Counted from the stretch's first letter, positions 7,215 to 16,295 are shown. The stretch is DNA of 53,332 bases from Lachnospiraceae bacterium (GCA_009774175.1 VSNG01000008.1:56588-109919), one strand, 5' to 3'. The notes: generated by a model not told the origin, from the sequence alone. Numbers and translations: made by a program.

Positions 7215-8810
7215 ATGAAAAAAGTATATGTGATCGGCGCTGGGCCGGCGGGACTGACCGCCGCCTACGAGCTGTTACGGCAGAGCAGGGAATACGAGGT
7301 GATCGTACTGGAGGAATCCGACGCCATGGGCGGCATCTCCAAGACCGTCAACTATAAGGGAAACCGCATGGATATGGGCGGACACCGCTTTTTCTCCAAG
7401 GTGCCGGAAGTAAACGACTGGTGGGAACGGATGCTGCCCGCACAGGGCGCGCCCTCCTATGACGATATCGTACTGCGCCGGGAAATGCCTCTTGCCCCGG
7501 GCGGCCCGGACCCGGAGAAGGAAGACCATGTGATGCTGCGAAGACACCGCGTGTCCCGCATTTATTTTAACCGAAAATTTTTCGACTATCCCATCACCCT
7601 GAAACCGGAAACTTTTATTAACATGGGATTTCTGGCCACCGTGCAGGCCGGGTTCAGCTATCTGGCCTCCATGATCCACAAGCGGAAGGAAAACTCTCTG
7701 GAGGATTTTTATGTAAACCGCTTCGGTAAAAAGCTCTACTCCATGTTTTTTGAAAATTATACGGAAAATCTCTGGGGAAGACACCCTTCGGAGATCGCGC
7801 CGGACTGGGGCGCACAGCGGGCAAAAGGCCTGTCTGTCTCCGCCATCTTAAAGGACGTTTTCGCCAAAATGCTGCCCGGCCGGAAAAACCGCGAGGTGGA
7901 AACCTCCCTGATCGAGGAATTCAGCTATCCCAAGCTGGGCCCCGGCCAGCTCTGGGAAGTGACCGCAGAAAAAATTGAAGAAATGGGCGGAACGATCCTG
8001 CGCCACAGCAGGGCTGTCAGGTTCCATAAAGACGAGAATAACCGTATTACCTCCGTCACCTATGAAACGCCGCAGGGCGAAGTGACAGCCGGGGGCGATA
8101 TCTTTATCTCCTCCATGCCCGTAAAGGATCTGGTCGCAGGCATAAACGACGTGCCAAAGGATATGGCCGCCATTGCCGCAGGCCTTCCCTACCGGGACTA
8201 CATGACAGTGGGACTCCTGCTGCCGAAGCTGAATCTGGAAAATAAGACAAAGCTGAAAACCATGGGCAATATCGTGCCCGACTGCTGGATCTATGTTCAC
8301 GACAGAACCGTCAGACTGGGACGCTTCCAGATTTACAACAACTGGTCTCCCTACATGGTCCGCGATCTGGAACACACGGTCTGGATCGGTCTGGAATATT
8401 TTGTTACCGAGGGGGACAGGTACTGGTCGATGTCGGATGCGGATTTCACCCGTTTCGCCGTGGACGAAATCGTCAGCATGGGATTAATCGACAAAGCCTC
8501 CGACGTGATGGATTCCCACGTGGAGCGGGTGAAAAAGGCGTACCCCGCCTACTTTGACACCTACAAGGATATGGACGCGCTGACGGCATACCTGAAAACC
8601 ATCGACAATCTCTACTGCGTGGGAAGAAACGGCCAGCACCGGTATAACAACATCGACCATTCCATGATGACCTCCTTCGAGACCGTGAAAAATATTATAA
8701 ACGGCATCTCCTCCAAGGACAATATCTGGAATGTCAACACGGAAAAGGCCTATCACGAGGAAGTGCAAAAAGACAGTTCCTGTGTGGGAGACCAGCTCGA
8801 AGTCGACTAA
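7215..8810 (+). CDS. FAD-dependent amine oxidase/HemY-like oxidoreductase
   Basis: A 531-residue cytoplasmic protein. It opens with a dinucleotide-binding fold, VIGAGPAGLTAAYELL (about residues 5-20), then an acidic strand end (VLEE) and GGISKT. A MGGHRFFSK motif follows near 60. The C-terminal part has GRNGQHRYNNIDHSM, where FAD contacts are expected. The overall layout is that of COG1232-type NAD(P)/FAD enzymes, which include protoporphyrinogen oxidase and relatives of UDP-galactopyranose mutase. The GPHxFHT-type motif of true Glf proteins is not seen. In a glycan locus a role in modifying a nucleotide or lipid-linked sugar is plausible, but this is inference. Start chosen at 7215 (GGAG 6 nt upstream) rather than the in-frame 7176. 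Confidence 0.8.
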   Translation: MKKVYVIGAGPAGLTAAYELLRQSREYEVIVLEESDAMGGISKTVNYKGNRMDMGGHRFFSKVPEVNDWWERMLPAQGAPSYDDIVLRREMPLAPGGPDPEKEDHVMLRRHRVSRIYFNRKFFDYPITLKPETFINMGFLATVQAGFSYLASMIHKRKENSLEDFYVNRFGKKLYSMFFENYTENLWGRHPSEIAPDWGAQRAKGLSVSAILKDVFAKMLPGRKNREVETSLIEEFSYPKLGPGQLWEVTAEKIEEMGGTILRHSRAVRFHKDENNRITSVTYETPQGEVTAGGDIFISSMPVKDLVAGINDVPKDMAAIAAGLPYRDYMTVGLLLPKLNLENKTKLKTMGNIVPDCWIYVHDRTVRLGRFQIYNNWSPYMVRDLEHTVWIGLEYFVTEGDRYWSMSDADFTRFAVDEIVSMGLIDKASDVMDSHVERVKKAYPAYFDTYKDMDALTAYLKTIDNLYCVGRNGQHRYNNIDHSMMTSFETVKNIINGISSKDNIWNVNTEKAYHEEVQKDSSCVGDQLEVD

Positions 8811-8865
8811 ACGGCCACGCCGCCCTTGTCCGATGCTGCAGGCGCATCAGCTGCCGGAAAAGCCA

Positions 8866-10005
8866 TCAGCCGGCGCGGCGGTTTAAAAGACGCTGTAAAA
8901 GCAGTCCAAGGGCCGCAAGCACAAGCGTATAAGCGGCCATGAGATACAGATAACGCACATTATGAACAGATTGCAGATAATACCAGGGCGGGAGAAGCAG
9001 TTTCCCCGCCCTGAAATGCTGTAAATTCAGGAAAACGGGACAGAGCGCCAGCATCACAGCCAAAAGGGGCAAAAGCGTCACGCCCAGTTTCTGGGGCGTG
9101 CGGCACAGCAGCCGCAGAAGATTGACAAAGGCCGTCACGCAGAGAACGAAAACCGCACAGCTTACCACTTCTTTCTTCCAGTCCGTAAACACCCCCGACA
9201 GTTTCACGGAAAGCAGCAAAACAACCGAAGCGTCGGCAAGGAACACACCGCACGCCCCATATGATGCGGCCAGCCGTTTCGCCATCGGCACTCTCCCGTA
9301 CACGCCCCGCTCCTCGTCCTGCATAAACCAGAGGGCGCCGGCCAGTCCGCAGAAGGTAAGCCAGATGGCGAGAATCCCCCGCAAGGGCGCCTGTACATAA
9401 CTGTAATCCTCCGTTTCCCCGGGCGTCTGGTCCGGGTAAACCATTTGAAAAAGACTGCCTTCCACAGCCACGCTCTCATAAACCGCGCGAAGCTTCTCCT
9501 CCGACGCTTCCTCCATGCCAAGCGCCCCTCTCACATACCCCTCATAGACCGCATAGGAATAGGATGGGTAGATGGCCGCCGCCAAAATCTCTCTGCCAAG
9601 CGTAAGGGGCACGCTGTCCCTTCGCTCCACCACCGTCACCACGGGCCGCACCCGTCTTCTTTCGGCTAACTCCCCCAGTCTTTCTTCCATATCCTCCGCA
9701 AAAATCCAGGCGGCGTCCGCCTCCCCGCTCTCCACAAGAGCGCGCGCCTCGTCCTCTTTGCCGCAGGAAAGATATCGCAGAACGCTATCGCCGTCGAGAA
9801 GTCTTTCGGAGATTTCCGCCGCCGTCTCGTCCCCTTCCGGCAGATACAGGGCCACTGTGGCAATTCCGGCGGATCCTTGGGAAAGCCGTCCCACGCCGGC
9901 CGCAAAAAGAGGCGCCATACACATCATGAGCAAAAAGCTCCTGCGCTTTAGCAGGCGCTTTTGCAATAGCCAGAATCTGATCCACATTCCCTTCACCATA
10001 GCCAT
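8866..10005 (-). CDS. ABC-2-type permease subunit
   Basis: A 379-residue protein with one N-terminal helix after a short cytoplasmic stretch (IRFWLLQKRLLKRRSFLL), a soluble extracytoplasmic domain of roughly 150-180 residues, and five or six C-terminal helices. This is the ABC-2 family layout with a large first loop. The longer frame (to 10233) carries a Gly/Arg-rich antisense-like leader, so I start at ATG 10005, preceded by GGGAGAG; ATG at 9999 is possible. It overlaps the end of the preceding permease by 13 nt, which indicates translational coupling. With that permease and the ATPase it should form one transporter. The substrate is unknown. Confidence 0.82.
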   Translation of the reverse strand: MAMVKGMWIRFWLLQKRLLKRRSFLLMMCMAPLFAAGVGRLSQGSAGIATVALYLPEGDETAAEISERLLDGDSVLRYLSCGKEDEARALVESGEADAAWIFAEDMEERLGELAERRRVRPVVTVVERRDSVPLTLGREILAAAIYPSYSYAVYEGYVRGALGMEEASEEKLRAVYESVAVEGSLFQMVYPDQTPGETEDYSYVQAPLRGILAIWLTFCGLAGALWFMQDEERGVYGRVPMAKRLAASYGACGVFLADASVVLLLSVKLSGVFTDWKKEVVSCAVFVLCVTAFVNLLRLLCRTPQKLGVTLLPLLAVMLALCPVFLNLQHFRAGKLLLPPWYYLQSVHNVRYLYLMAAYTLVLAALGLLLQRLLNRRAG

Positions 10006-11243
10006 TCTCTCCCTGTCCTTCTTCCCCTGACCGCCGCCGCCAGAATGAGAAACACCGCCGTATACATAAAAACCGGCATTACCGCGGCCGCCGGAGCTTT
10101 CCCGAATAACCCCGCCTCCACAAAGCGCGCCGCCGCACCGGAAGGCAGAAAGTCTCCCAACACGCGCATTCTCTCCGGGAAAAAGGAGGAGGGATAAAAA
10201 TAGCCCGAAAGATATCCCATGCCGATGCCGCACAAAAGCTGCATCAAAATACCATTCACAATGCCGTCCGCCGCTTCAAACAGGAAAAACTGCCCGGCCG
10301 CAAACATGATCGTCACGGGTATCAGGCTTCCCACAAAGGCCCAAAAAGGAGCGGCGCCCATTCCCTCCCACTCGGGAACCACCATAATCCCCCGTTCCAG
10401 AAGCAGGGAAAGCGGCAGGCACAAGGCTAGAAGCCCCATACCCACAAGACACAGATACGCCAGATACTCTCCGGCGACCTGCCACGGCGCGCCCACGCCC
10501 CCGGCTTTCAAAAACTGCCACAGCGCCTCTTTCCTGCGGGCAAAAAACACACAGTTCAAAAGACCCGCCAGCAAAAGAAACAGCAGTACCGCACTGCAAA
10601 AATAGTAGAGCTCCATGGACAGGCCGTCCGCATATCCCAAAAGCTCCACCTCCCCAAAGCCGCTTCGGGACAGCACCAGATTAATAAGCGACAGGTTCAG
10701 CCGGTCCGTCTCCCTGCCGACCTCTTCTTGCCGGCCCTCCTCCACGAGCATGCGCTGCATGGCGTAGATGGCGCTCTGAGAGCTGGTCACAAGGGTGGAC
10801 GCGATATCCGTAATCTCTCCCATCACCATGGTGCCAAGGCCCTTGCTTCCCTCCGCCGGCGTATAGGTGATCAGGCAGTCGTTGCCGCCGCTCACAATAG
10901 ACTCCAAAAGTCCGTCAGGCACCCGCATGACCGCATAAAGCTCGCCTTTCTCAAAAGCTTCGTCAGCCTCCGCCTCGGACATGCCCACAAGCTCGATCAT
11001 GAACCGGGAATCGTCCATCTCCTGCAAAGCCGCGATCCCAAAGCCCAGATAGGAGTCCGACAGATCCCCCACCATGCCGATCCGATATCTCGCCCCGCCT
11101 GCCGCAAAGGCTCCCTGCGCCACCAGCAGATACGAAAGAAGCCCTACGCAGGCGCAGATCAGAATATCCGCCGCAAGCTGCGGGAAAGCCAGCCTGAACG
11201 TTCGTTTCAGTTGTGCCAGAAAATAGGCCCTCACCCTCGTCAT
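9993..11243 (-). CDS. ABC-2-type permease subunit
   Basis: A 416-residue protein with an N-terminal membrane helix (about residues 20-45), an extracytoplasmic domain of about 160 residues, and six helices in the C-terminal half. It has the same plan as its downstream neighbour, so the pair is probably a heterodimer. Ribosome site GGAGG lies 5 nt before ATG 11243; longer starts lack one. The ATPase gene precedes it by 35 nt. Many ABC-2 systems export drugs, peptides, lipids or glycans. The large outer domains are less typical of Wzm-type polysaccharide exporters and more like the YhaP/CcmB-related or antibiotic-export types; this is inference. Confidence 0.82.
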   Translation of the reverse strand: MTRVRAYFLAQLKRTFRLAFPQLAADILICACVGLLSYLLVAQGAFAAGGARYRIGMVGDLSDSYLGFGIAALQEMDDSRFMIELVGMSEAEADEAFEKGELYAVMRVPDGLLESIVSGGNDCLITYTPAEGSKGLGTMVMGEITDIASTLVTSSQSAIYAMQRMLVEEGRQEEVGRETDRLNLSLINLVLSRSGFGEVELLGYADGLSMELYYFCSAVLLFLLLAGLLNCVFFARRKEALWQFLKAGGVGAPWQVAGEYLAYLCLVGMGLLALCLPLSLLLERGIMVVPEWEGMGAAPFWAFVGSLIPVTIMFAAGQFFLFEAADGIVNGILMQLLCGIGMGYLSGYFYPSSFFPERMRVLGDFLPSGAAARFVEAGLFGKAPAAAVMPVFMYTAVFLILAAAVRGRRTGREWLW

Positions 11244-11278
11244 ATCACCCTCCATACAAAAAAAGCCCTTTTCCCGTC

Positions 11279-11980
11279 TCACAACAGCGCGCCAGCCAGC
11301 CTATGGAAATCCCCGTCGTAATCATAGGTCTGCAAAACGCCGTCCTTTAGAATATAGCAGGCGTCGCACAGCTCCAGATCCTGCGCGTCATGAGTCACCA
11401 TCAGAATAATGCCCCCGGACTTCTTATAGGCCGCAAGATAAGCGCGGATATTCTCCTTGCAGACAGGATCAAGGGCCGCCGAAGGTTCGTCCAGAAGTAA
11501 AATCGCCGGATCGGACACCACCGCACAGCCGATGGAAAGCCGCTTTTTCATGCCGCCCGACATACGGCGCACCGGCGTCTTTAAAAATTCCCCAATGCCC
11601 AGCATGCGGAGCGCGCCTCCCGCAAGGGACTGTTTCAGCGTCTCTCTGTCGTGCCACATACGCAGATTATCCCAGGCGTTAAGCTCCTCCATCAAAGGAT
11701 CCCCTTGGGGCACATAGCCCAGCGCCTTCGATAAAGCCTTTCGACAGTGCAAAAGATCGACGACGCCCGCCGAATGAGCCGGATTCTCTTCGTCCCGCAT
11801 ATAAAAAGAGCCGCCGTCCGCCTTGCGCACGCCCGCCAAAATAGAGAGCAGAGTAGATTTTCCACTGCCGTTGCTGCCAAGAATCCCCACACAGTTCCCC
11901 GCCCGAACCGAAAAAGACGCCTCCCGTAAGACCGTCTTTTTCGGATATGCTTTTTTGATTCCCGCCACTTCCACTTCCAT
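11279..11980 (-). CDS. ABC transporter ATP-binding protein
   Basis: A 233-residue ATPase. It has Walker A GSNGSGKST (about residues 35-43), a Q-loop in GYVPQGDPL, signature MSGGMKKR, Walker B ILLLDEPSAALD and the switch His in VTHDAQD. There is no C-terminal sugar-recognition domain of the Wzt type. ATG 11980 has GAGG 6 nt upstream; ATG 11992 would add four residues. It energises the two ABC-2 permeases that follow. The presence of radical SAM, SGNH lipoprotein and GtrA genes directly upstream places it in a longer envelope operon. Confidence 0.93.
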   Translation of the reverse strand: MEVEVAGIKKAYPKKTVLREASFSVRAGNCVGILGSNGSGKSTLLSILAGVRKADGGSFYMRDEENPAHSAGVVDLLHCRKALSKALGYVPQGDPLMEELNAWDNLRMWHDRETLKQSLAGGALRMLGIGEFLKTPVRRMSGGMKKRLSIGCAVVSDPAILLLDEPSAALDPVCKENIRAYLAAYKKSGGIILMVTHDAQDLELCDACYILKDGVLQTYDYDGDFHRLAGALL

Positions 11981-12016
11981 AGATAACCTCATTTCCCATC
12001 CGGCCGCAGGCGAATC

Positions 12017-12913
12017 CTATTCCCCCGTAATCCCCTTCTTCACCGCCTCGGCAATAAAGGCCATTCCTGCGGCCGAAGGATGAACGCCGTCGCTTGTGGT
12101 CTCCTGCAAATTCTCCACCGCAATGCCGCAGCGATACAGGTCGATCACGTAAAGCCCTCTGTTCTTCGCAATACCAGCAATCACGTCCCCGTAGTCCTGC
12201 GCCGTAAGCCCTGCGCCGTTGACAAACTCCACATAAGGCGTCTCGGTGCCGTAATTTCCCATCTGATGCAGAGTACAGCAGTAAATTTCCGCCGCCGGAT
12301 ATTTTGCCTGCAGCTTATCAAGCATCAGGGTATAGGCATCGCTGAAAGCGGCGACCTCCCCCTCCTGCACCGGCCTTGTGCCGTCGTTGTCCCCCAGAGG
12401 GACAGCCTGTATCATATCATTTGCCCCCAGATAGACGATAATCCTGTCAGGACAGGCCCCGTCCGGCCCCGCAAGCGCACCTGTTCGAAGCTCGTTACAG
12501 CCGCATTGCGGGTCTGACCCGGTGGAGTCCCCCGCCACAGTTGCGCCCGAACTGGAGCCGTTTGTTAAAAGGGTCAGCTCCAGATCTTCCGCCACCTGCT
12601 GCCACCAGGTATCTTCCACCGCAGACACAGCGCCGCTTTCCGGGAAAAAAGCATAATATCCCGCAGGGTTATGACCCTGAAAGGTGGAGATGCTGTCCCC
12701 CATGACCGAAAACGTATCGCCCGCGCGCTCTGCCGTCATTATCTCATCGTCCGTCTGTCCGACCTCCGCCGTCATTGTGTCACCGTCCGTCTGCCCGGCC
12801 TCCGTCGTCATTGTCTCGCCGTCCGTCTGCCCGGCCTCCGTCGTTTTCCCACAGCCCCACAGCGTCAGGGAAGCCGCCAGAATGCCAGCAGCCCTCATCA
12901 TTCCTCTTCTCAT
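12017..12913 (-). CDS. SGNH/GDSL hydrolase lipoprotein
   Basis: A 298-residue predicted lipoprotein. A short basic start and hydrophobic stretch end in the lipobox LWGC with Cys21. A linker (residues 24-59) made of three 12-residue repeats rich in Thr, Glu, Gly and Asp follows. The SGNH domain has GDSIS with Ser74, LGAND as block III, and DGVHP with Asp275 and His278, so the catalytic set is complete. It should be tethered on the outer face of the membrane and act as an esterase, most simply on O-acyl groups of surface glycans. The radical SAM gene ends 6 nt upstream. A GGGG site lies just before the start. Confidence 0.88.
   Translation of the reverse strand: MRRGMMRAAGILAASLTLWGCGKTTEAGQTDGETMTTEAGQTDGDTMTAEVGQTDDEIMTAERAGDTFSVMGDSISTFQGHNPAGYYAFFPESGAVSAVEDTWWQQVAEDLELTLLTNGSSSGATVAGDSTGSDPQCGCNELRTGALAGPDGACPDRIIVYLGANDMIQAVPLGDNDGTRPVQEGEVAAFSDAYTLMLDKLQAKYPAAEIYCCTLHQMGNYGTETPYVEFVNGAGLTAQDYGDVIAGIAKNRGLYVIDLYRCGIAVENLQETTSDGVHPSAAGMAFIAEAVKKGITGE
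12737..12844. repeat. Three 36-bp in-frame tandem repeats in the SGNH lipoprotein linker
   Basis: Codons 24-59 of the minus-strand lipoprotein gene form three units of 12 residues (TTEAGQTDGETM and near copies). The second and third copies have drifted slightly. The array lengthens the linker between the lipid anchor and the enzyme domain. Confidence 0.85.
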
Positions 12914-12919
12914 CGGCCC

Positions 12920-13900
12920 CTACCTTTTCTTGAACATGGACTGTCTCGCGCCGTGCATCTGCCTGTGCTTTAACACATCGTCCACCGCATCCATGCGAAG
13001 TCCCGCGTCTATGAAATCGCAGTATTTGCAGAAAGGATAATTCTGCCTGCCCTCCGCAATGGCCTCCCGCAGCTTCCTGTACTGAGGGCTGTTCCACCCC
13101 TCCCGCAGAGAGGTGTTGTTCAGATCCGCCAGCGAAGTCACTTCAAAATTATCGCAGCAGCAGATTCCCAGCTTTCCAAAAGGTGTAATCCACAAATCCG
13201 TAAAGGGCATCAGACAGGTTTCCTTCACAATCTTTTCCTTCGACTGTTTGTTGGGCGCGCTGCCCGCCCGGTTTGTCAGTACCTCCTTCAGATACCGAAT
13301 CTGTATCAGAATATCCACATCCTGGAACTCCTCCGGGTGAGCCTTTACATAATCGTGGATCTCCTGCACATTGTCGTGCATCTTCATCTCCAGACCGTAA
13401 TTGTTGATGATCAGCTGATTCACATAGGGCACAATCGCCTTCACCCTGTCCACCGTAAGCAGCAGGCCATTGGTTGACATGAAGATAAAGGTGTCCGGCA
13501 GTTTTTCCCTGGCATACTTATGAAACTCCACAATCCGGGAGTCAAGCCAGGGCTCGTTGTTCCCGTAAAGCGTCAGATGGCCCTTGTAATCCCACTGCGC
13601 CAGCTGGTCTATGATGGAATAATACAACGCGTCGTCCATCTTTTTGTAGGGTCTTTTTTCCGCATTGATGTTGGCCGTACAAAACTCGCAGGTGCTGTTA
13701 CAGCGGTTTACCGTCTCCAGATTCACCACGAGAGGCTGCGGCGCCTCCTTCTGGCCTAAAAAAAAGTCAATATAGTTTTTCTGCGATTTCCTGCGGCTGA
13801 TAAACTGTAGCTTTAAATAGCTCTCGCTGGAAATCCGGGGCAGATATTTTTTCGCGTTCCACCCGATAACGCCTCCGAAATTGTGTACTCTGATTGGCAT
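12920..13900 (-). CDS. Radical SAM/SPASM-type enzyme
   Basis: A 326-residue protein with the radical SAM cluster motif CNSTCEFC (Cys67, Cys71, Cys74). The TIM-barrel part contains LYGNNEPWLD (the GGE-like strand) and STNG. A C-terminal region has further cysteines (GICCCDN, CKYC) that suggest an auxiliary iron-sulfur cluster of SPASM type. Starting ATG 13900 has AAGGAG 7 nt upstream. Enzymes of this group modify peptides or sugars by radical chemistry. The context (GtrA, membrane GT-like protein, SGNH lipoprotein, ABC exporter) favours a glycan or cell-surface substrate, but no small precursor-peptide gene is visible nearby. The exact reaction is unknown. Confidence 0.88.
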   Translation of the reverse strand: MPIRVHNFGGVIGWNAKKYLPRISSESYLKLQFISRRKSQKNYIDFFLGQKEAPQPLVVNLETVNRCNSTCEFCTANINAEKRPYKKMDDALYYSIIDQLAQWDYKGHLTLYGNNEPWLDSRIVEFHKYAREKLPDTFIFMSTNGLLLTVDRVKAIVPYVNQLIINNYGLEMKMHDNVQEIHDYVKAHPEEFQDVDILIQIRYLKEVLTNRAGSAPNKQSKEKIVKETCLMPFTDLWITPFGKLGICCCDNFEVTSLADLNNTSLREGWNSPQYRKLREAIAEGRQNYPFCKYCDFIDAGLRMDAVDDVLKHRQMHGARQSMFKKR

Positions 13901-13942
13901 AATTGCACTCCTTACTGTATGATTGCCGCACATGCGCACGGC

Positions 13943-15754
13943 CTACTGTTTACACGCGTATACATAAATTGTCATACTCCCGTCCGCCGCGCCGTACTCC
14001 CCTGTCAGCTCCAGATCTGCCTGCTCCGCGTTGGCAAGCCGGATTCTGGAAAAAATATAAGTTCCTCCAAGCTCACGAAAGGCCTCCGTGTCGATGTAAA
14101 TAGTATCGTCCGTGGCATACACGGTTTTTGTCGCGCTCACAATGCTTAAGTCCGTCCCGGAATACAGGTAGGCCCTGGCCCCCCAGTCGTCATAATAGAT
14201 TCTGGTTGCCTCCACCCGCGAAAGAGCCGGGGCGATAATCTTTCGAAAATCTTCCTTATACTGCTGGGAATAAAAACCAAGATAGCCGTCCAGTGTGGCG
14301 ATCCCGTTATATTCCAACACCGCCGGATGAAACCCGTAGGCCGCCGCCCATTCCCCCTGATACCCGATGCCTTCCTTAATCTCCTCAAACAGCGCTTCCC
14401 CGTAGAACTGCCCGTAAGTAAGCTCGTCCACCTCCGTGCCGTGAAAATACTCATAGGCCCTGTTATAGCAGGTGTGATACAAATCGTTATAGCGGGTGGG
14501 CGTCAGGATCACCGCCAATACGGCAAGACATACTATGCCATTGGCCAGCCACATCTGCCACAGGCCCGCGTCATACAGGCGGATCAGCACAAGAAACAAC
14601 GCCCCGTACCAGAGAAAGGGATTAAAAAAGATGGTTCTGTTAAACTGCCAGCCCTCAAGGGGCGGAACCAGCCTTTCCACGAAAGACCGCAAAGGCTCGA
14701 AATCGTACAGGCCGTAAACCAAGCAGTTAAACAAAAGAAAACCCATCACCAGATTAAAAGGATCGCGGCAAATCTGTCTCCACTGTTTTTTCCACAGATA
14801 GCGGCCGTTATTTACCACAAAATAAACCGCGCACACAGGAAGCGCCACCTTCCCGTGCACACCGTCCGCATGAAAGATTCCCTCCCGGAACACCTGCCCG
14901 ATCTCCTTTATGATCTCAGGGACAGGCAGGCTGGCATTCACCATGGAAGAGCGGATCGTCACCTCGTCGCTAAAGAGCATCTGCCCAAACAGCCGGTACT
15001 CGCAGACCACATATCCTGCCGCCAGCACAAAAACCGCCGCCGTAAGCCGCAAAACCGGCTTCCAGTCCCGCTCATCATCTACGGCCCGCTCCCGCGCGGC
15101 ACGCTTTCCCGCTGACAGCGTCCGGCAGGCCAGCCATATAACCGCCAGAACAAGATAGCCCAGAATAAAAATCCCGTGGTAGGAAAAATAGGACACAAGC
15201 GGGTAAGCAAACAGCGCGGCATACCAGCCGTACCACCGTTTTCCCCGCCCCCGATACAGCTTAAGCAAAATCCAGACGCAAAGGGGAATGGAGGCAAAGG
15301 CAAACCCGAAAGCCGGAAAAAACCAGATAATGCCGTAGGCGAATCCGATCATGTAGACCACCGGCCTGTAGGAAAGATACTTTTCAGGAAACAGCTGCGC
15401 CGCAAGCAGCCGGAAGGAAAACATGCCAAGCAAAACCTTACAGATCAGTCCCAGCACATAGGCCGTGTAGGTGGGGAAAATCATGAAAAGCACACTGTAA
15501 AGAGAAAGCTCCGAAGGCAGGTTATCCCGGCTTACCCCGCCCAAAAAGGGCGCGTCCACCCCATGCTTCCAAAATGTACCCGTATTTTTAAGCATCTGAA
15601 ACTGTGCAAGAAACAGATCCATATTGTCATGAACGCCAATGTAGCTGCGCTGTCCGTAACCGAAAAACACCCCCGCCATAAGCAGAAGAAAGCCAGCAAT
15701 CGGAAACAGGAACCAGTATTTTGTTATCCATAGAAACCACTTCTTCTGTGTCAT
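13943..15754 (-). CDS. Large polytopic membrane protein, DUF6044/YkoS-like
   Basis: A 603-residue protein with about 12 membrane helices in residues 10-430 and a C-terminal extracytoplasmic domain of about 150 residues. The first outer loop contains YIGVHDNMD, an Asp-containing motif in the place where GT-C enzymes carry their catalytic acid. It resembles, from memory, the DUF6044 family that includes B. subtilis YkoS. ATG 15754 overlaps the stop of the GtrA gene (ATGA), so translation is coupled. Being paired with a GtrA flippase suggests that it uses a polyprenyl-phosphate sugar outside the membrane. This is inference from layout and context. Confidence 0.75.
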   Translation of the reverse strand: MTQKKWFLWITKYWFLFPIAGFLLLMAGVFFGYGQRSYIGVHDNMDLFLAQFQMLKNTGTFWKHGVDAPFLGGVSRDNLPSELSLYSVLFMIFPTYTAYVLGLICKVLLGMFSFRLLAAQLFPEKYLSYRPVVYMIGFAYGIIWFFPAFGFAFASIPLCVWILLKLYRGRGKRWYGWYAALFAYPLVSYFSYHGIFILGYLVLAVIWLACRTLSAGKRAARERAVDDERDWKPVLRLTAAVFVLAAGYVVCEYRLFGQMLFSDEVTIRSSMVNASLPVPEIIKEIGQVFREGIFHADGVHGKVALPVCAVYFVVNNGRYLWKKQWRQICRDPFNLVMGFLLFNCLVYGLYDFEPLRSFVERLVPPLEGWQFNRTIFFNPFLWYGALFLVLIRLYDAGLWQMWLANGIVCLAVLAVILTPTRYNDLYHTCYNRAYEYFHGTEVDELTYGQFYGEALFEEIKEGIGYQGEWAAAYGFHPAVLEYNGIATLDGYLGFYSQQYKEDFRKIIAPALSRVEATRIYYDDWGARAYLYSGTDLSIVSATKTVYATDDTIYIDTEAFRELGGTYIFSRIRLANAEQADLELTGEYGAADGSMTIYVYACKQ

Positions 15755-16218
15755 TCTTCCGCCGCCTTTATTCCTCTTTTGCGGAACACAAAGAACTTCT
15801 GTCCGAAAAAGTTCATCACAATAAAGAAACACATGCCCAGAAACATAGCGATATTGTCAAGTAAAGCCACCGAAACACGTCCGTCCGCAGAAAGCCCCAG
15901 CGCATCCAGCGCCCTTGCGGTAAAGGGCTTGGCCACGGTAAAGGCGATCAGATAGCACACGATAATGTTTGCGGCAAACCGCCAGGGCAGCCATTTGTCC
16001 CGCTCTTCCACCTTGAAGGTCAGCTTCGCATTGGCATGATAGGAAAACACACTGCCAATAAAATAGGAAATCCCGCTGGAAACCCAGTAACTCATATGGA
16101 TCAGATTATAGAGCACCGCCATGATTACCCAGCCCATCAGGGTATTTATTACCCCCACCATGCCAAAGTGGATGACCTCCATGATAAAATCCTTATATTT
16201 CAAATACAGAGCTTTCAT
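15751..16218 (-). CDS. GtrA-family membrane protein (putative polyprenyl-phosphate-sugar flippase)
   Basis: A 155-residue protein with four membrane helices and the GtrA pattern: an early Gly-Val-Ile-Asn-Thr segment (VGVINTLMGW), SYHANAKLTF between helices two and three, and a C-terminal FFGQKFFVFRKR. GtrA proteins are thought to flip undecaprenyl-phosphate-linked hexoses. Two GT2 enzymes of the GtrB type (25392-26327 and 34816-35805) and a GtrII-like transferase (28054-29577) occur elsewhere in the window. ATG 16218 matches the family start; the longer frame would cross the divergent promoter region. First gene of the seven-gene 16218-8866 operon. Confidence 0.9.
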   Translation of the reverse strand: MKALYLKYKDFIMEVIHFGMVGVINTLMGWVIMAVLYNLIHMSYWVSSGISYFIGSVFSYHANAKLTFKVEERDKWLPWRFAANIIVCYLIAFTVAKPFTARALDALGLSADGRVSVALLDNIAMFLGMCFFIVMNFFGQKFFVFRKRGIKAAEE

Positions 16219-16242
16219 TTTTATTAATGCCTTTCTGTGGTT

Positions 16243-16255
16243 TATATGGTACAAT
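16243..16255 (+). promoter_or_regulatory. Extended -10 promoter element for the VOC gene
   Basis: TGGTACAAT, ending at 16255, forms an extended -10 box (TG-N-TACAAT). It lies about 40 nt before the ATG, within the 77-nt divergent spacer shared with gtrA. No clear -35 box is present. Confidence 0.5.
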
Positions 16256-16295
16256 AGACGCAAGCTCGACAGGAGCAGACCAAAAAGGAGCACTT

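Noticed and set aside
8811..8865. GC-rich inverted repeats between the convergent flavoprotein and permease genes
   Set aside because: Partial pairing is possible but there is no T run on either strand, so I do not call a terminator.
10006..10233. N-terminal extension of the ABC-2 permease
   Set aside because: The 76 residues are Gly/Arg-rich and overlap the end of the upstream permease gene; a proper ribosome site lies before 10005.
11243..11279. GGGC flanked by A and T runs between the ABC ATPase and permease genes, considered as a terminator
   Set aside because: The possible stem is only four A-T pairs around GGGC and lies within a closely spaced operon.
14327..15115. Long plus-strand frame of 262 codons
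   Set aside because: It is antisense to the DUF6044-like membrane protein, has no ribosome site and has the basic composition typical of antisense frames of membrane genes.
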